Positions 37,175-46,398 of a DNA stretch of 64,000 nt are shown here, piece after piece. Location: assembly GCA_963702535.1 (NCBI GenBank), contig CAVPDG010000007.1, positions 1 to 64,000 on the forward strand, read 5' to 3'. The DNA is from CAVPDG01 sp963702535. GTDB taxonomy: Bacteria; Chloroflexota; Anaerolineae; Anaerolineales; UBA4823. A model generated the notes under the pieces. That model had not been told where the DNA came from. It saw only the letters and a program-made list of their open reading frames with translations, and ran no database searches. How positions within the stretch are numbered: position 1 is the stretch's first letter; each line of letters starts with the position of its first letter. Made by a program: the position numbers and the translations under genes.

Positions 37175-37203
37175 ATTATACATTTCATTCGTAAACTTGA
37201 CAA
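37175..37203 (-). promoter_or_regulatory. Promoter of isomerase-like paralogue 1 with embedded operator
   Basis: Minus strand TTGTCA (37198-37203), 17-bp spacer, TATAAT (37175-37180). The spacer contains TTTACGAATGAAA (plus-strand coordinates 37183-37195), identical over 13 bp to the element at 19355-19367. A repressor bound there would block RNA polymerase directly. Confidence 0.75.
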
Positions 37204-37273
37204 CAATATTAAAACAAAAACAAGTACGAACAGGCGCCTGGGAAGCGCTTGCAAGTCTTGACGTGCTCAGTAG

Positions 37274-38102
37274 ATGACAATCACGGCAGAATCCCGGCGA
37301 TCGGACATCCTGGAAGCGCTCATGGAAGAACGCTACCTGAAAGTAGCGGAGCTGAGCCAGCGCTTCGGCGTCTCCCAAATGTCCATCCGGCGGGATGTCT
37401 GCCAGCTCGAAGGGCAGGGGCTGGTGCGGCGCGTGCACGGCGGGCTGGTCGCCACGCCGCTCAGCCGCCTGGGGCTTGAGATCCCTGCCGGTTTCATTAG
37501 CACAGCTTCAAGAAGACAATCTGATCAAGGAAGAGATCGCGCGAGCCGCAGCCAGCCTGGTCGCGCCAGGCGACCACCTCATTTTCGATAGCGGAGAACT
37601 TTCCTATCTGGCTGCTTGCGCCCTATCCGGTGATCTGCTGGTGCGGGGCGACCTGGCTGCCATCACCAATTCGATACCGGTGGCGCTCGAGCTGGCGCCC
37701 TGGCAGGGGGTAGAGACCATCCTGCTGGGCGGCAAGTACCAGGCGACCAGCACGATGAGCCTGGTTGGGATGGATGCGCAGCGCGGGCTGGATGGTCTGC
37801 ACGCCGATAAGATGTTCCTGACGCCGGCGGGGATTGCCTTCCAAGAGGGCATCCAGGTCTGGCCGAGAGCAGGTGAGGGTGAGCTGGCGCAGCACATGGT
37901 GGCGACATGCTCGCAAGTCATCCTGATGGCGACCGGCAATGTGATCGGACCGGCGCTGCAGGGTAAAGGTCTGCAGCTCGGTGCAGGGCACATCCTGATA
38001 ACGGGTGAAGATTGCCCACAGGAAGCCCTGGCTGCCCTCTCGGATGCCGATATGTATGTGATCCTGGTAAAACAAGCCTCAAGGAAGGAATTATGCCTGT
38101 AG
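37274..38102 (+). CDS. DeoR-family transcriptional repressor, paralogue 2 (one frameshift)
   Basis: N-terminal helix-turn-helix LSQRFGVSQMSIRRDVCQL then GLVRRVHGG. The frame breaks near 37495 and continues LAQLQEDNLIKEEIARAA with the DeoR sensor domain (LLGGKYQATSTMSLVG, HADKMFLTPAGI). It overlaps the UroD gene start by about 10 bp, so it heads the second carbohydrate operon. It is the natural candidate to bind the element in 37183-37195. Compared with paralogue 1 the sensor reads TPAGI for GTDGM, suggesting a different effector. Confidence 0.85.
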
Positions 38103-39121
38103 GAGAGCACCTCGCCCGCGTGATGACCGCCCTGCATAGGGGACAGCCGGATCGCATCCCCTCCTTCGAGTGGGAGATCGACGAAAAGATCATCCAGGCG
38201 CTGACGCCTGGCGGTGATATCTACGATTTCATCGAGTGGGCAGACCTGGATGGGATTGCCATCTTTGCCGATAGCCGCAAGCGTTACCTCGACGAGGTGA
38301 CCTACCTGGACGAGTGGGGGGTGACCCTGCGCAAGACGGAGGAGTACTACCCCATCCCCATCGATGAGCCGATCAAGGACCCTGCCGACCTGGCTACGCT
38401 AAAGCCGCCCGACCCGTGCTCCGAGTGGCATTTCAAATCTCTGGCGGAAGCGGTGGAGCGCTTCAAGGGCAAGCGGGCGATCATCTTCCGCGTGCAGGAT
38501 GCCTTCTCGATCCCACGCTACCTGCGCGGCACGGAGAACATTTTGATGGATTTTGTGCTCAACCCCGGGCTGCTGCGCGACCTGGTGGAGATTGGCGTGG
38601 AGTACAACTCGCGGTTGGCGCGCTGCGCCGTAGATCTGGGGGCAGACGCCATCTTCACCTCGGACGATTACGCCGACAACCGCGGCCCGATGATGTCGCC
38701 GCGCCACTTCCGCGAATTCTTGCTGCCCGGATTGCAACAGGTGGTCAAGGCGGTGCATGCCGCCGGGGTGCCGATGATCAAACACACGGACGGCAACATC
38801 ATGCCCATCCTGGACGACATCATCCAGGCGGGGGTGGATTGCATCGACCCCCTCGACCCGCTGGGTGGGATGAGCGTGCCGCTGGTGAAGGAGAAGTACG
38901 GCACGCGGGTGTGCCTGAAGGGCAATATCAACATCGGCGGGGCGCTCTCGCTCGGCACGCCGGACGAGGTGCGCCTCGAAACCCTGGCTTGCATCCAGGC
39001 GGGCAAGCCGGGCGGCGCATTCATCCTGTCGACATCGAACAGCATCATGTCCTGCATTTTGCCTGAAAACTATGCAGCCATGATCGAGACATTACGGCAG
39101 TATGGGAGTTATGAGGGATGA
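38093..39121 (+). CDS. UroD-family protein, paralogue 4
   Basis: Intact 342-residue UroD/MtaA-superfamily protein from ATG 38093 (AAGGAAGGA upstream). R.M.AL.....DRIPSFEW is the common N-terminus. The metal-site position reads MIKHTDGNIMPILDD (His231, Asp233), as HxDG rather than the HxCG of MtaA. CIDPLDPLGGMSVPLVKEKYG and LKGNINIGGALSLGTPDEV are typical of UroD-like methyltransferase homologues. ATGA overlap with the MttB-family gene shows tight coupling of two proteins whose families both include methyltransferases. Reaction unknown. Confidence 0.82.
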   Translation: MPVGEHLARVMTALHRGQPDRIPSFEWEIDEKIIQALTPGGDIYDFIEWADLDGIAIFADSRKRYLDEVTYLDEWGVTLRKTEEYYPIPIDEPIKDPADLATLKPPDPCSEWHFKSLAEAVERFKGKRAIIFRVQDAFSIPRYLRGTENILMDFVLNPGLLRDLVEIGVEYNSRLARCAVDLGADAIFTSDDYADNRGPMMSPRHFREFLLPGLQQVVKAVHAAGVPMIKHTDGNIMPILDDIIQAGVDCIDPLDPLGGMSVPLVKEKYGTRVCLKGNINIGGALSLGTPDEVRLETLACIQAGKPGGAFILSTSNSIMSCILPENYAAMIETLRQYGSYEG

Positions 39122-40575
39122 TCGATTTTGAGCACAAGATCCAGCTTTTCACCAGCGCGGAGCGGGCGCAGATCCACGCCGCCTCGCTGGATATCCTTGC
39201 CGAGCCGGGCATGCGCATCGAGTCGCAAAGCCTGCGCCACGCGCTGCGCCTCGCCGGCGCGGCGGTGGATGACGAGCGCCGCCAGGTGCGCTTCCCCGCC
39301 AGCCTGGTGGAGGCGACCCTGGAGCAGATGAAAGCCAGCATTGCCGCCGGCAGGAAGCAGATCGTGCTGAACGGCGTGGTCGCATCGCTGACGCCGCGCT
39401 CGATGTGCCTCAAGTTCGGCGGGGCGTGCATCGAATACATGGACTGGAAGACCGGCGAGGTGCGCCTCCCCGCCCGCCAGGACCTGGTGGAGATGGTGCA
39501 GCTCGGCGAGGCGCTGCCGGAGGTGACCTTCGTCGGCAACCCGGTGGTGTACCTGAGCGAGGACGATGGCACGAAGATCGAACCGCGCATGCAGCGCGTC
39601 AAGACGGCGGCGCTGATCGCCCGCTACACCACCAAGGCAGGCTCGACGGAAGTATGGAACGCCGCCGAGCTGAAGTACCTCATGGAGCTGGGTGAGATCG
39701 TGCGCGGATCCCGGGCGGCTTACCTGGAGCGCCCGTGCTTCGTCACCGCCAAGGAAACGATCACCCCCTTGATCCTGGACGAGGCGGCTGGCGATGTGCT
39801 GCTGCTCCTGGCGCAGAACGACCTGCCGTGCGTCATCATCCCGATGCCCATCACGGGCACCTCCAGCCCGCTCAGCCTGGCGGCGAACGTCGCCCTGGGC
39901 AATGCCGAGATCATCGGCGCCTTCACCGCCATTCACGCCGCCTGCCCCGGCGCTAACCTGGTGGGCGGGGTGATCAGCGGCACGTTCAACATGCGCACCA
40001 CCCAGGCGGTGTTTGCTTCGCCCGAATCCGTGCTGCAGGACCTGGGGCTGGCGGAGATCCACGAGCGCCTGTATGGCTTCGACTTCGGCGCCGGCGGCTA
40101 TATCGACGCCAAGTACCCGGGGGCGCAGATCATGCTGGAGGTCTTCGCCCGCTTCTCGCTGCTGGCGCGCTCCGGGCGCTACAACGTGCCTGCCGGGCTG
40201 CTCAACAGCGGCAAGCGCTTCTCGCCGGTGCAAGCCATGCTGGATATCGAGGTCGAGCGCTGGATCGTGGAAGCCGGCAAGGGCATCCAGGTCTCGCCGG
40301 ACAGCCTGCTGTTGGAACAGATCCGGCGGGTGGGCATCGGCGGGCACTCGCTGGCGGAGGATCACACGCTGGAGAACATGCGCAAGAACATCTGGTACCC
40401 ACAGCTTATGGATCACACCAGCCCGGGTCTGGATCAGGAGCATGTTGGCGATATGGTCGCTGCGGCGGGTCGGCGGGTTGAGAAGGCGCTTTCACAGAGC
40501 GGGTTGTACGAAGCCGATTCTGCGAAGATCAAAGCCATCGACGCGGTGGTGCGCGCCGCGGAGAAGGAGCTGTAG
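39118..40575 (+). CDS. MttB-family methyltransferase homologue (non-pyrrolysine)
   Basis: 485 residues, the full length of trimethylamine:corrinoid methyltransferase MttB relatives. RIHAASLDILAEPGMRIES-like start, then MCLKFGGACIEYMDWKTG, TPLILDEAAGDVLLLLAQNDLPC and IPMPITGTSSPLSLAANVALGNAEIIGA, which are the usual MttB core strings. No in-frame stop occurs, so there is no pyrrolysine codon; it belongs with MtgB-like enzymes that demethylate betaines or other compounds. No corrinoid-binding protein is encoded in the window. ATGA overlap with UroD paralogue 4 and 14 bp to the DUF4432 gene. In a sugar operon it may demethylate or otherwise modify a sugar-like substrate. Confidence 0.85.
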   Translation: MIDFEHKIQLFTSAERAQIHAASLDILAEPGMRIESQSLRHALRLAGAAVDDERRQVRFPASLVEATLEQMKASIAAGRKQIVLNGVVASLTPRSMCLKFGGACIEYMDWKTGEVRLPARQDLVEMVQLGEALPEVTFVGNPVVYLSEDDGTKIEPRMQRVKTAALIARYTTKAGSTEVWNAAELKYLMELGEIVRGSRAAYLERPCFVTAKETITPLILDEAAGDVLLLLAQNDLPCVIIPMPITGTSSPLSLAANVALGNAEIIGAFTAIHAACPGANLVGGVISGTFNMRTTQAVFASPESVLQDLGLAEIHERLYGFDFGAGGYIDAKYPGAQIMLEVFARFSLLARSGRYNVPAGLLNSGKRFSPVQAMLDIEVERWIVEAGKGIQVSPDSLLLEQIRRVGIGGHSLAEDHTLENMRKNIWYPQLMDHTSPGLDQEHVGDMVAAAGRRVEKALSQSGLYEADSAKIKAIDAVVRAAEKEL

Positions 40576-40589
40576 AGAGGAGGTATTCT

Positions 40590-41594
40590 ATGAAAGATTG
40601 CCGCATCTCTGACCGCTGGACGCTCAACGGTCTGCAAACGATCGTCATGGAGAACGAGCTGCTGCGCAGCAGCGTGCTGGTGGACCTGGGAGCGCGCATC
40701 CACGAGTTCATTTACAAGCCGCTCGACCGGGATTTCTTCTGGCATAACCCGCGCATCGAGCCGCGCCCGCCGGTATTCCAGGCGGATATCGACGCCTGGC
40801 TGTCGGGCGGCATGGATGAAGCCATCCCCACCGGTCACCCATCTACCTATAAGAACGAGCAGTACCCGTACATTGGCGAGGTGTGGTCCTTGCGCTGGGA
40901 TTACGACATCTTGCAGCGCGGTCCGCAAGAGGTGGAGGTGCACCTTTGGCGCTACACACCCATCTCGCCGCTGCGCGTCGACCGCTGGATGCTGCTGCGC
41001 CGCGACGAGCCGCTGCTGCACATGCGCCATCGCGTGACGAACCTCTCCAGCGAAACTTTCGACTTCCTGTGGGGTTTACATCCTTGCTGGGATGTGCGCG
41101 AGACGACGCGCTTCGACATCCCCGCAGGCGAGATGCTGATCGAAAATTCAGCTCCCAACGATCGCCTTGGCGCCAAAGGCACGCGCTACCCGTGGCCCTT
41201 CGCAACGGAAGCCGCCACGGGTCGCCCCGTAGATGTGCGCCGGATGCCCCCCGCAAACGCCGGCACGGGAGAGTTCCAATTCGCCACCCAGCTCAACGCC
41301 GGCTGGCTGGCAGTGACCGATACCAGCATCAAGGCAGGCGCAGGGCTGGTTTTCCCCCATGAGATCTTCAAAGCTGCCTGGCTGTGGACCTGCGCCGGCA
41401 ACTGGCGCGGCTATTACGTCGGCGCGCTGGAAGCCTGGACGGGCTACCCGCAGAAGCTGCATGACGCCGTGGATCACGGCGTGTTTTATTCGCTGCCCGG
41501 CAACCAGGTGGTGGAGTGTGAGACCGCCCTGCTGGCTTATCAAGGCGTCGGGAGTGTTAGCTATCTCGGCTTGGATGGGACCGTAAAAGAATAA
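40590..41594 (+). CDS. DUF4432 family aldose-mutarotase-like protein, paralogue 2
   Basis: Intact 334-residue DUF4432 protein. LQTIVMENELLRSSVLVDLG and ARIHEFIYKPLDRDFFWHNP at the N-terminus parallel the copy at 3316-4393. FLWGLHPCWDV and a Trp-rich end (WLWTCAGNWRGYYVG) follow the sugar-binding beta-sandwich pattern. AGGAGG precedes ATG 40590. Placed between the MttB-like gene and an isomerase-like gene, it probably presents the right anomer to the isomerase. Confidence 0.8.
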   Translation: MKDCRISDRWTLNGLQTIVMENELLRSSVLVDLGARIHEFIYKPLDRDFFWHNPRIEPRPPVFQADIDAWLSGGMDEAIPTGHPSTYKNEQYPYIGEVWSLRWDYDILQRGPQEVEVHLWRYTPISPLRVDRWMLLRRDEPLLHMRHRVTNLSSETFDFLWGLHPCWDVRETTRFDIPAGEMLIENSAPNDRLGAKGTRYPWPFATEAATGRPVDVRRMPPANAGTGEFQFATQLNAGWLAVTDTSIKAGAGLVFPHEIFKAAWLWTCAGNWRGYYVGALEAWTGYPQKLHDAVDHGVFYSLPGNQVVECETALLAYQGVGSVSYLGLDGTVKE

Positions 41595-41613
41595 TCTACA
41601 TGGAGGCATAAAG

Positions 41614-42966
41614 ATGAAACCCAAAGTCGTAATGGTGCCATTTGGCGATCGCTTTTACCCGCAGGACCTGCTGGATTCGCTGATCGAGCGCAGCGTAGAC
41701 ATGCTCGCCGGGCTGGATTTCGACCTGGTGGTAACGCAGAAGGTCAACAGCATCCCAGACGCCCAGGCGGTCGCCCGGCAGCTCGAGGAGACGCCCAGCG
41801 ACCTGATCCTCGGCTTCATCTCCTGCTGGATGGAGCCGGTCAATTTCATCACTGCATTGAAGAACATGTTTCACAAGCCGGTCATGCTGTGGAGCCTGGT
41901 GATGTTTCCCGCCGAAGAGGGCAGCGATGAGATGATCACCACCGGCGCTTTCGTGGCGGCAGCCGTGTTGCGCGAGACGATGGATGAGATGGGCGTGCAG
42001 CACAAGTTCACCTGGGGCATGCCGGAGAAGAAGGAAGTGCAGAAGGAGATCGCCGACTACGCCCGCGTTGCCATGGCGAAACGCCGCCTCTCGGAGACGC
42101 GCATCGGGCTGTTCGGCTACCCGGCGCTGGGCATCTACACCGCCACCGCCGACCACGTCTCCCTGTGCCAGAAGATCGGTCCCGAGATCCACCACATGGA
42201 CCAGTGGCTGATCATCAAGGGCATGGAAGAGGTGAGCGAGGCGGAAGCCGCGGAATTTGCCGACGATGTGCGCCGCCACTGCCGCATCGCCCCGGATGTG
42301 ACCCAGGAGCTGCTGCTCAAGGGTGGGCGCATGGCGGCGACGCTGCGCAAGCTGGGGCGGGAGAACCAGTGCGACGCGCTGAATGTCAAGTGCCACTACG
42401 AGCTGTCCGAGATGTTCCAATTCACTGCCTGCGTGCCGCTCTCCTTCCTGAGCCGCGAGTTCGTGTGTAGCTGCGAAGGCGACCTGATGGCATCCGCCAC
42501 ACAGCTCATGCTGCACTACCTGACCGATAACCAGACCGTTTACGGCGACATCCACGAGGTCTTCAGCGACCGGCTGACCTTCTCCTGCTGCGGGTTGAAC
42601 CCCATCGGCATGTGCGACCCGTCGCGCTGCCTGATCTCGCGCTACAACGCCGATTTCCAGGGCATCAGCAACTCCAGCCCCTACGTGTCCGGGCAGCGCG
42701 TCACCGTGGCGCGCCTGGCGGCGAAGGGCGATGACTACAAGATGCACATCACCAGCGGTGTGACCACCGATACCTTCAACTGGCACGAAGTTAACTGCCC
42801 GCCGCCGCCGGCTACGGACGTGATCCTGGACGACGATGCGATGTGGTTTGCAAAGAACATCGCTTCCAACCACTACGGCATGGTGTACGGCGACGTGCGC
42901 AGCCAGCTCATCGACCTGTGCGAGATGCTGGGCGTGCGCGTGGTGACATATCCGGGTAAAGGATAG
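41614..42966 (+). CDS. L-fucose-isomerase-like protein, paralogue 2
   Basis: 450 residues, colinear with the copy at 35724. VKCHYELSEMF (Cys260, Glu263) and SCEGDLM (287-291) are retained at the same positions, and SNHYGMVYGDVR near the end supplies the His. An extra Met-rich start is absent. It precedes the FGGY kinase by 12 bp, the classical isomerase-kinase order. Probable aldose-ketose isomerase for the sugar handled by this operon. Confidence 0.8.
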   Translation: MKPKVVMVPFGDRFYPQDLLDSLIERSVDMLAGLDFDLVVTQKVNSIPDAQAVARQLEETPSDLILGFISCWMEPVNFITALKNMFHKPVMLWSLVMFPAEEGSDEMITTGAFVAAAVLRETMDEMGVQHKFTWGMPEKKEVQKEIADYARVAMAKRRLSETRIGLFGYPALGIYTATADHVSLCQKIGPEIHHMDQWLIIKGMEEVSEAEAAEFADDVRRHCRIAPDVTQELLLKGGRMAATLRKLGRENQCDALNVKCHYELSEMFQFTACVPLSFLSREFVCSCEGDLMASATQLMLHYLTDNQTVYGDIHEVFSDRLTFSCCGLNPIGMCDPSRCLISRYNADFQGISNSSPYVSGQRVTVARLAAKGDDYKMHITSGVTTDTFNWHEVNCPPPPATDVILDDDAMWFAKNIASNHYGMVYGDVRSQLIDLCEMLGVRVVTYPGKG

Positions 42967-42978
42967 GAGATCTGCTGC

Positions 42979-44517
42979 ATGGGCGATGAACTATTCCTCG
43001 GGTTGGATATCGGCATCTCTACGGTCAAGGTAGCCCTGTTCACCGGGCAGGGCGAGCTGGTGGCGCTGGAATCCGACGAGTACATGGTGATGCCGGAAGG
43101 CGAAGTGGTGGAGGCTGACCCGGAGATCTACTGGGCGCCCATGGCACGTTCCATCCGCAAGCTGCTGCAAAATTGGGGCGGCGATCCGCAGCGCATCGCC
43201 GCGGTTTCCATCTCCAGCCACGGGGAGACGATCTTCCCCATGCGGGCGGATGGCAAGCCGGTGCGCAAAGCCATCAACTGGATGGACAACCGCTCGCAGC
43301 TCGAATCGGACGAGCTGCTGGAGAGCCTGGGTAGCCAGAAGGTGCTGGAGATCACCGGGCAGCCGGAGGTGGGTCCCATCTGGCCCGTGACCAAATACCG
43401 CTGGATGAGCAAGCACGAGCCGGAGCTGGTAAAAGAGACCGCCAGCTTCCTGCTGCCGGAGGATTACATCCTCTTCCGCCTGAGCGGGCAGTTTGCCGGC
43501 GAATACACGCTGTGGTCTTCATCGCTGGTCTTCGACATCCGCCAGAAGCGCCTGTCGGACGAGCTGCTGGCGTTCGCCGGCATCTCGCCGGCGCAGATCC
43601 CCGCCATTTACCCGGCGGGCACGGCTTTTGGCAATATTTCAGCAGCTTGTGCGGCTGAAACCGGTCTGAGCGTGAAAACCCGCGTGGTGACCGGCGCCCT
43701 GGACCAGGTGTGCGCCGCCATCGGCGCCGGCAACGTGGCGCCGGGGATGATCACCGAGAGCACCGGGTCGGTGCTGGCGCTGGTGGCTTCGATCCGCGAG
43801 CCGATCTTCGATAACGTGACCCGCCTGCCCTGCCACATCCACGCCGTGCCGGACACGTACTGCATGCTGCCCTGGAACCCGACGGGCGGCATGACCTTGA
43901 AGTGGTTCAAGGACACTTTTGCGCCCGACCTGACCCGCCAGGCGCAGGAGGAAGGCAAGGATGTTTACGACCTGCTGAGCATCCCGGCAGAGGGCGTCAA
44001 GCCGGGCAGCGATGGGCTGATCATGCTGCCGCACCTGGAAGGCGCCTTCTTCCCGGAGTTCGATACACAGGTGCGGGCAGTGTTCTTCGGCTTCACTCTC
44101 AGCCACACGCGGGCGCACTTTACCCGGGCGATCATGGAAGCCATCGCCTACATGCTGCGCCGCGACCTGGAAGGGCTGCAAAAGCTGGGCGTGGGGTCCA
44201 GCGAGCTGCGCGTGCTGGGCGGCGGAGCGAAGAGCCGCCTGTGGTCGCAGATCAAGGCGGACGTGTGCAATACACCGGTGATTATGCCCAGCCATCGCGA
44301 GGCGGCTGTGATGGGCGCCGCCATGCTGGCAGCCGTGGGCGTGGGCTATTACCCGGATATCCCCTCGGCAGCCAGGGTGATGGCTCGCCCGGGCACGCGC
44401 CTGGAGCCGGACCCCGCCAACCGCCGCCTGTACGACGCGACGTTTGACCTGTATGTCTCGATCTACGATGCGCTCAAGCCGCTCTTCCCCAGGCGCAGCG
44501 AAATCCTAAAAATGTAA
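42979..44517 (+). CDS. FGGY-family carbohydrate kinase (XylB-like), paralogue 2
   Basis: 512 residues. GLDIGISTVKVALF (phosphate-1), ISSHGETIFPM, GALDQVCAAIG with the catalytic Asp, STGSVLAL and LGGGAKSRLWSQIKAD (adenosine motif) are intact. AGGAG precedes ATG 42979. It parallels the kinase at 8303 but is longer in the middle. With the isomerase and the class I aldolase at 49000 it forms an isomerisation-phosphorylation-cleavage route. Confidence 0.88.
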   Translation: MGDELFLGLDIGISTVKVALFTGQGELVALESDEYMVMPEGEVVEADPEIYWAPMARSIRKLLQNWGGDPQRIAAVSISSHGETIFPMRADGKPVRKAINWMDNRSQLESDELLESLGSQKVLEITGQPEVGPIWPVTKYRWMSKHEPELVKETASFLLPEDYILFRLSGQFAGEYTLWSSSLVFDIRQKRLSDELLAFAGISPAQIPAIYPAGTAFGNISAACAAETGLSVKTRVVTGALDQVCAAIGAGNVAPGMITESTGSVLALVASIREPIFDNVTRLPCHIHAVPDTYCMLPWNPTGGMTLKWFKDTFAPDLTRQAQEEGKDVYDLLSIPAEGVKPGSDGLIMLPHLEGAFFPEFDTQVRAVFFGFTLSHTRAHFTRAIMEAIAYMLRRDLEGLQKLGVGSSELRVLGGGAKSRLWSQIKADVCNTPVIMPSHREAAVMGAAMLAAVGVGYYPDIPSAARVMARPGTRLEPDPANRRLYDATFDLYVSIYDALKPLFPRRSEILKM

Positions 44518-44533
44518 AGGTGAGAAATCCGTT

Positions 44534-45292
44534 GTGACCGACCCATCCAAGCCGTTAGCAGAAATACACGATGAAGCCCTGCGGGTAGCCGAGGCGCTGG
44601 ATCAAACCCACGCCCCGCTGCGCCTGCTCGGCGGGGCAGCCATCTGGCTGCGCTGCCCGAGCGCCGAGCACCCCCTGCTGCGCCGCAACTACGCCGACCT
44701 GGATTTCATCTGCCTGCGCTCTGCTGGACCGGATACCAAGCGCTTCCTCGTCGGGCTGGGCTACGAGGCGGATAAGTATTTCAATTCCCTGCACGGGCGC
44801 AGCCGCTTGCTGTTCCACGACCCGCTAAACCAGCGCCAGGTGGACGTCCTGTTCGACGAGATGCTGATGTGCCACCGGCTGGACTTCCGCAAGCGCATCA
44901 GCGTCGACCCGCGCACGCTGTCCCTGGCAGACCTGCTGCTCACCAAGTTGCAGATCGTCGAGACCAACCCCAAGGACATGTCCGACATGGCGACGATCCT
45001 CTTCGACCATGCCATCGGCGAACGGGACGGCGACGATATCAACGCGGCTTATATCGCCGGTCTGACTGCCAACGATTGGGGGCTGTACCGCACCATCCAG
45101 CTCAACCTGGAGGCTGTGCGCCAGCATGCCGGTTCCCTGCCGCAGGTGGGTCCGTTTGCAATCAATGACCAGGTTGAGGCGCTGTGGGCGATGATCGAAG
45201 CGGCGCCGAAATCATTGAAGTGGAAGATGCGCGCCCAGGTGGGCGACCGGGTGAAATGGTACGAATTACCGGAAGAGGTACGCAGGAGCTGA
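44534..45292 (+). CDS. Nucleotidyltransferase-fold protein (AbiEii/MNT-like)
   Basis: 252 residues, GTG start at 44534. LRLLGGAAIWLRCP and YADLDFICLR give the GG...D-x-D nucleotidyltransferase core, with QRQVDVLFDEM as the third acidic strand. LSLADLLLTKLQIVETNPKDMSDM matches the helical region of AbiEii-type enzymes. It sits inside a sugar operon, 16 bp after the kinase, with no toxin-antitoxin partner visible. Could nucleotidylate a small molecule or protein; function unknown. Confidence 0.65.
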   Translation: MTDPSKPLAEIHDEALRVAEALDQTHAPLRLLGGAAIWLRCPSAEHPLLRRNYADLDFICLRSAGPDTKRFLVGLGYEADKYFNSLHGRSRLLFHDPLNQRQVDVLFDEMLMCHRLDFRKRISVDPRTLSLADLLLTKLQIVETNPKDMSDMATILFDHAIGERDGDDINAAYIAGLTANDWGLYRTIQLNLEAVRQHAGSLPQVGPFAINDQVEALWAMIEAAPKSLKWKMRAQVGDRVKWYELPEEVRRS

Positions 45293-45306
45293 GAAAGGGA
45301 CGCATC

Positions 45307-46271
45307 ATGATCTTTAAGAAACAAAACGTTACCCGTTTATTTTTCGCTACAGATATTCACGGATCGGAGCGTTTGTTCCGTAAGTTTATCAACGGCGCCA
45401 AGGTCTATGGCGTCCAGGTGCTCGTGCTGGGCGGCGATATCACCGGTAAGGCGCTGGTGCCGTGCATACACCAGGGCGGAAAATACACCTGCCAGTTAAT
45501 GGGCAGGGAGTACAGCGCCAGCACCCAGGCGGAACTGGACGAGGTGTTCCGGCTGATCAACTACAACGGTTTTTACCCGCGCGTGATGGAGCCGGATGAG
45601 GTGATGCGCATGCAAAGCGATCACGCCTACCATGAAGAGGTTTTCCAGGATACGCTGCTTTCCTCGGTGAGGAGCTGGCTGGATGTGGCGCAGGAGAAGC
45701 TCAAGGGTACCCGATTGCCCTGTACATGATGCCCGGCAATGACGACCCGCCGCAAGTGGTCCAGCTCATCAACGAATCGCAGGTAGCGGTCTGCGCGGAA
45801 GGGCGCTGCGTGCAGCTCGACGAGACGCACGAGATGATCTCCATGGGCTATTCCAACCCCACGCCCTGGCACACCGAGCGCGAGCTTCCCGAGGAAGAGC
45901 TATTGGAGAAGCTGGAGGCGATGGCGCCGCTGGTCAAAGCGCCGCAGAACCTGGTGGTCAACTTCCACGCCCCACCCTACGATAGCCGCCTGGACACCGC
46001 ACCAGAGCTCAAGGGAGATTTTCAGATCAACACCCAGATGGGGCAGCCGGTTCTGGTGCCGGTGGGCAGCAAATCGGTGCGGGCTTATATCGAGAAACAC
46101 CAGCCCTTGTTAGGGCTGCACGGGCACGTTCATGAATCCGATGGCATGGCCCGCATTGGCCGTACGTTGTGCATCAATCCTGGCAGCGCATACACGGACG
46201 GGATGCTGTGCGGAGCAATCGTTGGACTCAAGAAGGACGGATTGGATACTTACCAGATGGTGCGCGGATAG
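45307..46271 (+). CDS. Calcineurin-like metallophosphoesterase (one frameshift)
   Basis: About 320 residues from ATG 45307 (GAAAGGGA upstream). Motifs in order: LFFATDIHGSE, LVLGGDITG, then after a frame break near 45708 YMMPGNDDPPQV, VVNFHAPPYD and GLHGHVHES, i.e. all five metallophosphoesterase blocks (DxH, GD, GNxD, H, GHxH). The end INPGSAYTDG is also typical. Cytoplasmic, no signal peptide. Next to a kinase and a nucleotidyltransferase-like gene it may remove phosphate from pathway intermediates. Confidence 0.85.
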
Positions 46272-46398
46272 GGAGATGCCTGCCGGGGGGAAGGAGGTCG
46301 CTTGCCGGAAAAATACTTGACTTCGTATCAGCACTGTAACTGCACGCAGTAAAGAATTCTGAATTCGATGGAGTAGGTCAATCAAGAGGAGATTTGCA

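Noticed and set aside
39118..40575. Possible pyrrolysine codon in the MttB-family gene
   Set aside because: The frame is open over the full family length without an internal amber stop.
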